Assembly (NCBI GenBank): GCA_964030785.1
Contig: OZ034972.1
Coordinates: 17,955,683-18,019,682 of the forward strand
Source: Siderastrea siderea
Lineage: Eukaryota > Cnidaria > Anthozoa > Scleractinia > Rhizangiidae
DNA length: 64,000 nucleotides
Direction of reading: 5' to 3'
Both the position numbers and the translations under genes were made by a program. Position 1 is the stretch's first letter. Every line of letters starts with the position of its first letter. This document shows, piece by piece, positions 58,634-64,000 of this stretch. The notes beneath the pieces were generated by a model. It did no database searches and was not told the origin of the DNA. It saw only the letters and a list, made by a program, of their open reading frames with translations.

Positions 58634-59824
58634 TATATTGGATTTCTAGCATTTTGATTGGCTGAATGGAGCTACACATGTAGGCTATCAGCTCATATAC
58701 CTGCTGCGACTAAATATGGTCAATGAACACTCAACAACAAAGTGAGCTGAAAGTTTTTTCCTTGCGAGCAACCCAGCAGGAAAAATGGACGAGCAAAATC
58801 ACTTGGTAGAGAATTTAAATTAAGCAGAAATTCAAACAGCATCACCAACAAGCATCACCAACAGTGTCGTCTTACACAAGTCAAAATTGTTTGAAGAAAC
58901 TGTGCGAAATATAAATTTAAGCATTAAGCGCTATCGATCGTCACATCGGTCATTGAAATTGAACAAACCGTAGGTTTTATCAGGAAGGCTTTCCACTTGA
59001 AAATATCAAGACAAGACATAAAATAAAACACAGTGAAATGGGGCAGGAGCGAAGATCATGAATCAGTCTAAACAAGCACTAGGAAAAAAATACAGCTGCA
59101 AACTACCAAGGAGGAAGGAAAGGTGAGATCGGCTTTAACACGCAAAATTGACACTGGTTTACCTGCACTCGTTGTACATGTAGCTCTCTGTTCCAACAGG
59201 TCCAAATGCTCAGATAGAAATCGGATGCCATGTAAACGAATTGGAATTGCTTTTCCAGTTGTTTGAATGTTGTTTTACCATCCCGTCCGCAACCTATAAA
59301 CCGAGGACAACTGCATTTTGCGCTTTGCGTTTAACAAACTATGATGGTGAATTCTAATGTTCCTCGCTACAGTAATCTTGCTTCTTAGATGCATAGAAAT
59401 TACCTCTTCAAGTTCAAATTTGTTCTGTCTTCAGTTCGATCAAACACGCACATGATGGCTCTGTTGTGCGAACAGATTACAAACTTGTTCAGTTTTAACT
59501 CCAGCAGCTAACATGGTGAAATTGTACAGCTTCAATCCACCTTGAACGATGATTACAACAATGTTTCAGGAAAAATCAAACATGTACCATATTTCAGAGC
59601 CAAAAATTAGAAGATTTTTTTCCAAAACTTGTGCCACTTTGTTCACTTTCGAGCAGCTTTCATTGATTCATTCAGCTTTATAATGAAATGCTGCAACACT
59701 TCGCAAGGTTTTGGCGCCTTTTTCGTTCAGTCATGTGATCGATTCTTGCTCCCTTTTTATTTCTTTTCTCATTTTTCCTGTATTTTTTTTTATTTTTTTT
59801 TAATAGTGGTTAAGTTTTTAATAA

Positions 59825-59947
59825 AACAATTATTCTACTCGAGCTTGCTGGATATCAAAGTTAATGATTATAACCAACTCGGCGCTACACGCGCCTCATG
59901 GGTTATCTATCAATCGATATCCAGCGCGCCCTCATAGAATAATTGTT
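59825..59947. mobile_element. 123-bp foldback MITE
   Basis: The ends AACAATTATTCTA...GCTGGATATC (59825-59856) and GATATCCAGC...AGAATAATTGTT (59916-59947) are inverted repeats. The centre contains a second, smaller inverted repeat (ATAACC...GGTTAT). Confidence 0.82.
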
Positions 59948-61943
59948 AAATATACGGTGCGCCGAGGCATACCAGTGTGGCTTCAAATTAGTGTCTGCTC
60001 AAAATTAGATGCATAAGTAGATTTCTCGAAAGAGCATTATGATGAAGCAAAGACAGGTAATAAAGACATAAGAGAGAGAGTTCGCTGTGCTGCAATTTCT
60101 ACTGTAATTTCTACAATTTCTACTGTGCTCTACTGGCTATGTAAACAGGCTTTGTTTGGGTTATAAAATCTCAAACAAACTGGTTAGTGGTAAATTTGGT
60201 TTTACGTCATCCATTAATTTCAACATTTACTGTCAAAGTACCTAAATTTTTAATGTCCAAAATGATTGGATTCTTTTACAAGCTATTGTAAACAAAATTT
60301 TAAACGTCCAACAGATTCAATGTAAACGAATCCAAAGTGTTTCAAACTGGACGTGGGATGCATACGTGAGTAAGTCAATTCAGTGGATGTTGGCATTTTG
60401 GCCACCAAACATTTACTATTTGAATCTTAAATGAGGAAACCATTTGGTACAACTCAAAATCCTCCATTTATAGCTACAAATCAAACAACGGTTTATTTCT
60501 ACAAACCGATAAAGATCTTCAATTCCCACAAGAGCAAAATTACTTGCGTTGTTAAGCATTACAACAGGCAACACAGTCAAAGCCGAGAAAACTGGTTATG
60601 TCATGAGTGACTTGCACATTATTATTTTTCATGTCTTAATTTTGAACAACCATCTCTTCATGTGTGTCTGAAAACAGGGGGCACAACTGCATGCATTTGA
60701 AATCTAAAAGGATGTTTATCCTTTGTTTTTTCTCACACTCAAATTTAATATGCTTAAAAAAACACAAAAATCATCTTCCATGATATCTGACACTGGAACG
60801 ATATTACGTGCAACATTAGGAATTACCGGTATATCTAATAACAGGTAACACGGCCCAAACCATGAAAAAACAAAGAGGACTAAAAATTTAACCTACACCC
60901 AGAAACTTGGAGAGATTTGTACCACCTGCAGGCTTTTGAGTCTTCATATCCTACATGACACGCGTGGCGCACTTTTATCTTCTTTTTTTTTGTGGGTTGA
61001 CCACAAGTGCTTTTACACTAAGTTTAATTTTGAGACAACATTATGGCTTTTCAATGCCAGCTAGTTGGGAGAAAATAATCATATACGGCATTTTATCGAT
61101 TAGATCCTGGGCTCAAATATTGTAAATGCGGGGTCCAAGTAGACAACGGGTTTACATGTTGAAATTTTAAATAAATGCTCCCAGCAATTATTTGAGGTAC
61201 CAGCGTCTATTTGAAGTCTGGCATATATTTGAAACTGAACTTTTATGTAGCTGATTCTCATTGATAACTACAGTACAGCTCAGAGATAAGCGTAGATAAA
61301 AACACGCTCAAAGCGCGCTTGTTCGAAACGCATTAAATAAATGCAAGTGCTTCAAAAATGCACGCAAAGCAGAGCTCATTAGTATGTATGAGATAGCTCA
61401 TTGTTTGCCCTTTGTTATCATTTTATCCTTCTTTTTAATGCCTTTGAGTGTTGAAATGTTGAAACACAAGTCACTGAAAATGATCGTGCATCTCGCCACA
61501 GTACTGTGCAAAAGTGATGAGAACAAATTTGGTGCTTTGTTCTGTTCAAAATACCGCCAAACTTTTTCGATCGATTTTTCGCAGCGTTCGCTCGACCATT
61601 AAACGAAATTTCGGTGACAATTCCCCAAGTCAAGCGAAAGTTCACAAGGCTGATCAAAAAATCACTTCTTCGAATTTTCGAACCAGCGAAATATCAATGA
61701 AAATTCACATCAAATGAAATGAAATATCTGCCGACTTTCCGACTGCAAGAAAAATTGCCCGATAAGCGACGGCAAAACGTAAACATCATTTCAATTGTGT
61801 CTTATACAGTGATAGAGGCTCAACTGACTCAATTCAGTGTTCAATTCTATTCAAGAAATAGAAACAGAAAGTCCAAAAGCTAGAATTTACACGGCAAACA
61901 TCATAAACTCTTCTTTGAGGTGCAAGACAAACGAAGACTGTTA

Positions 61944-62657
61944 AGGTTACTCCGGACTTTCGCGAATGTCCTCCCGTGTCCTCCGGAAAAAAATTCGTAT
62001 GCGCGCCATTTTAAAAGAAAGCACAGCAAACTATATATCATTGGAAAGTTTAATAAATGTAGATTTTGGAAGAAAAAAAATGAATTCCCATTTATTTAAT
62101 TCCACAAAAGAAAATTGTAAAAAAATCTTGAAAATGACCATGCGTCATTCAATCAATCAAGTGAATTAATAGGGTACCAAAATTCAGCAGGTTTCTGTGA
62201 AATTTGGCCTGAACATGCCTTAGATGTTGTGAAACAAAAATGTGTCTGGGTTTTTTAAAATTTGTAATATTTCACCCATGGCGATCTTCCATACAATGGC
62301 CATCGCATATTCTTTGCTGCTCGAACTTGACAAATTAATTAAAAAATAACCAGTCAGAATATCAAAAAATGCTGACACACTTTTAATGATTGATCCTTTG
62401 TGATTAACACTGTGCAGTTATTTTGCCAGTGCGCTTGGATTTGATACCCTATTAATTCAATTGAATGATGCATGGTCATTTTTGTGGTTGTTTGTGATTT
62501 TCTTTTGCGTAATTGAAGAAACCGGCAATTTATATTTTTTTTCCGAAATCTACATTTATTAAGCTTTCCAACGATATATAGTTTGCCGTGGTTTCCTTCA
62601 AAACGGTGCGCATACGATTTTTTCCCCCAGGAAACCAGCAAAGGTCCGGAGTAACCT
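61944..62657. mobile_element. 714-bp element with about 220-bp inverted arms
   Basis: The ends AGGTTACTCCGGAC are perfect and flanked by TA. The arms continue as diverged inverted repeats for over 200 bp (shared GCAAACTATATATC, AATAAATGTAGATTT, GACCATGC, AATAGGGTA), leaving a centre of about 260 bp. Both arms are open in the same relative frame only because they are the same sequence. It is a foldback-type MITE. Confidence 0.9.
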
Positions 62658-64000
62658 TAACATCATTTCAAGTTCATTGGAACCACGTGAAGGAGGTCAC
62701 GGCCGATTGTCTGATACTCGCCAAGATCTTTACATCTTTACCACTTTAATTTCCAGCAAAACAGGAATACTTGAAGAAATAGCGTGGAAATATATTTTCA
62801 GCGACATCATCGCCTTTGAACATGGCTGAAAAAGCAATTTGCTGTCTTGAACGGCTTTGAGAACTATCCATTGCGCTACAGAATGTCATTCATGCAAATC
62901 ATGCTAAATTTGTATACAGTGTATTTGTGTCTAAGGATAGAGCTGAGTCTCGAATTACCTTATAGGTCACAGAGTTTTCTTCGGATATTTTTTTCGTTTT
63001 CTGCGGAGATTAATTTGATATCGACTTCAGCGTAATGAAAGGAAATATTATTGCAATCATCTGGAGTGATGACTTTTTATTATATTTTTCAGTCGCACTC
63101 TCTACTATCCTAATTTTCACGGGTCTAGCAGTCTGGAATTTTGCGCTAAGCCGTCTTGGATTCTCGATTGCTTTTGCTCGCAGTAAAATCACTAGAAATA
63201 CTGTTTGGCTACTTTCAAAGTTCACCGCTTACTTGCGAGCATATATTTCCATTTGACAGATTTGCATCTTCGCACATGCTCGTGCGCGTGAGAGATAAAT
63301 ATGCTTTGGACGATTCTAAGGGTGGATTCATTTGCAGCATACACGTATAGCAAAAATGCGACAACCTGTTTGTTTGCATCACATTTAGGTTACGCGTATG
63401 GGATAGGCGATGAATCAGTGGCGCGTTCCAGCGTGCCCTCGTACCTCATTGGTTATTTTGGTGCTGTCAACTCTGATTACTTTTCCCAAAGGAGGAAAAT
63501 GCCTGCTCAATTACTTGCAAAAGGATTGCATTTTCCCATGTGGCTAAAATGCAAATATATCTTCATTGAATGCGATAAATCGATATGCCATTGAATAATC
63601 ACATACCCTATGCACATATCCCGAATGTGATGCAAATAAACAATCTGTCAAATTTCCCACCCTTCCAGCATTTTAATTACCACGGTGTTGCAGATAACCT
63701 TAATACATTTGCTAGCACCATAGGTTAATCAGAAGTATCAATTGAACCTATCAGTTGAACATTTCCCCTTGGCAAAATAGCAAAGAAGTACATCGTCATC
63801 TTCACTTAGCTTTGTACCATAATTATTCCATCTTCCCCTCTACCTGTGCCTGCCACATTCTTATTGCTACTTCCACCACAACTAACTAAATTATCATAGG
63901 GTATCACACTCCACAGCATTGAAAGCCAAGTAAACCACCCAAGAAGTAGAATTTTTGACCGCGCTTTCCTTACTTTGACCCTGACGTTGAACGTAATAAT

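Larger units (their letters stand above)
56395..64000. other. Probable intron or intergenic sequence rich in TIR elements
   Basis: No further exon of the 56211 gene could be recognised on the plus strand, and no gene on the minus strand. Outside the elements listed separately, 58640-59820, 59950-61940 and 62660-64000 show nothing I can assign. Confidence 0.5.

Noticed and set aside
61966..62641. Two similar short proteins on opposite strands
   Set aside because: They are the two inverted arms of one foldback element, so the similarity is structural and not coding.

Overview
This is a eukaryotic window, most likely from an anthozoan cnidarian and probably a stony coral. The DNA is AT-rich. 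It carries two clearly recognisable animal genes split into small exons by GT-AG introns of up to about 12 kb, and most of the rest is intronic or intergenic sequence full of short DNA transposons, SINEs and decayed retroelements. The coral assignment rests on general familiarity with the repeats and on the animal-type genes, not on a database comparison. There are no prokaryotic operons, rRNA genes or CRISPR arrays.

Layout. (1) 4571-35458, plus strand: the 3' part of a liprin-beta gene. Thirteen exons encode the end of the linker, three SAM domains and a short C-terminal tail. The N-terminal coiled-coil exons are not recognisable and presumably lie upstream of the window. Its introns hold a tRNA-derived SINE (about 9.3-9.5 kb), a 5'-truncated non-LTR retrotransposon (about 14.4-15.5 kb), a decayed Ty3/gypsy fragment on the minus strand (about 16.1-19.0 kb) split by a roughly 1.1-kb TIR element, several MITEs, and an inverted cluster of tRNA-like SINEs (31.6-32.1 kb). 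(2) 35459-41955: intergenic, with a G-rich minisatellite at about 39.67-39.97 kb. (3) 41956-55867, minus strand: a complete four-exon gene for the V-ATPase c (proteolipid) subunit, 156 residues. (4) Its third intron (43195-55548) contains a probable large DNA transposon (about 45436-55065) with near-identical 41-bp terminal inverted repeats, AAACGG-type subterminal repeats and a broken transposase-like reading frame of about 920 codons on the minus strand. Two further TIR elements (45573-47395 and 47598-49357) are nested in its left half. (5) 55868-56210: a compact, apparently bidirectional promoter with an M-box, a CACGTG E-box and a YY1-like motif. (6) 56211 onwards, plus strand: the first coding exon of an unidentified gene. 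The sequence to 64000 is otherwise non-coding in appearance and contains a 1.5-kb TA-flanked Tc1/mariner-type TIR element and several foldback elements.

The two host genes are functionally unrelated: liprin-beta is a cell-cortex/synaptic scaffold and V-ATPase c forms the proton-translocating ring. The most notable material is the nested transposon system in the V-ATPase intron. Next come the gypsy fragment, whose domain order suggests integrase upstream of reverse transcriptase, and a candidate 22-nt microexon in liprin-beta coupled to alternative acceptors four bases apart.
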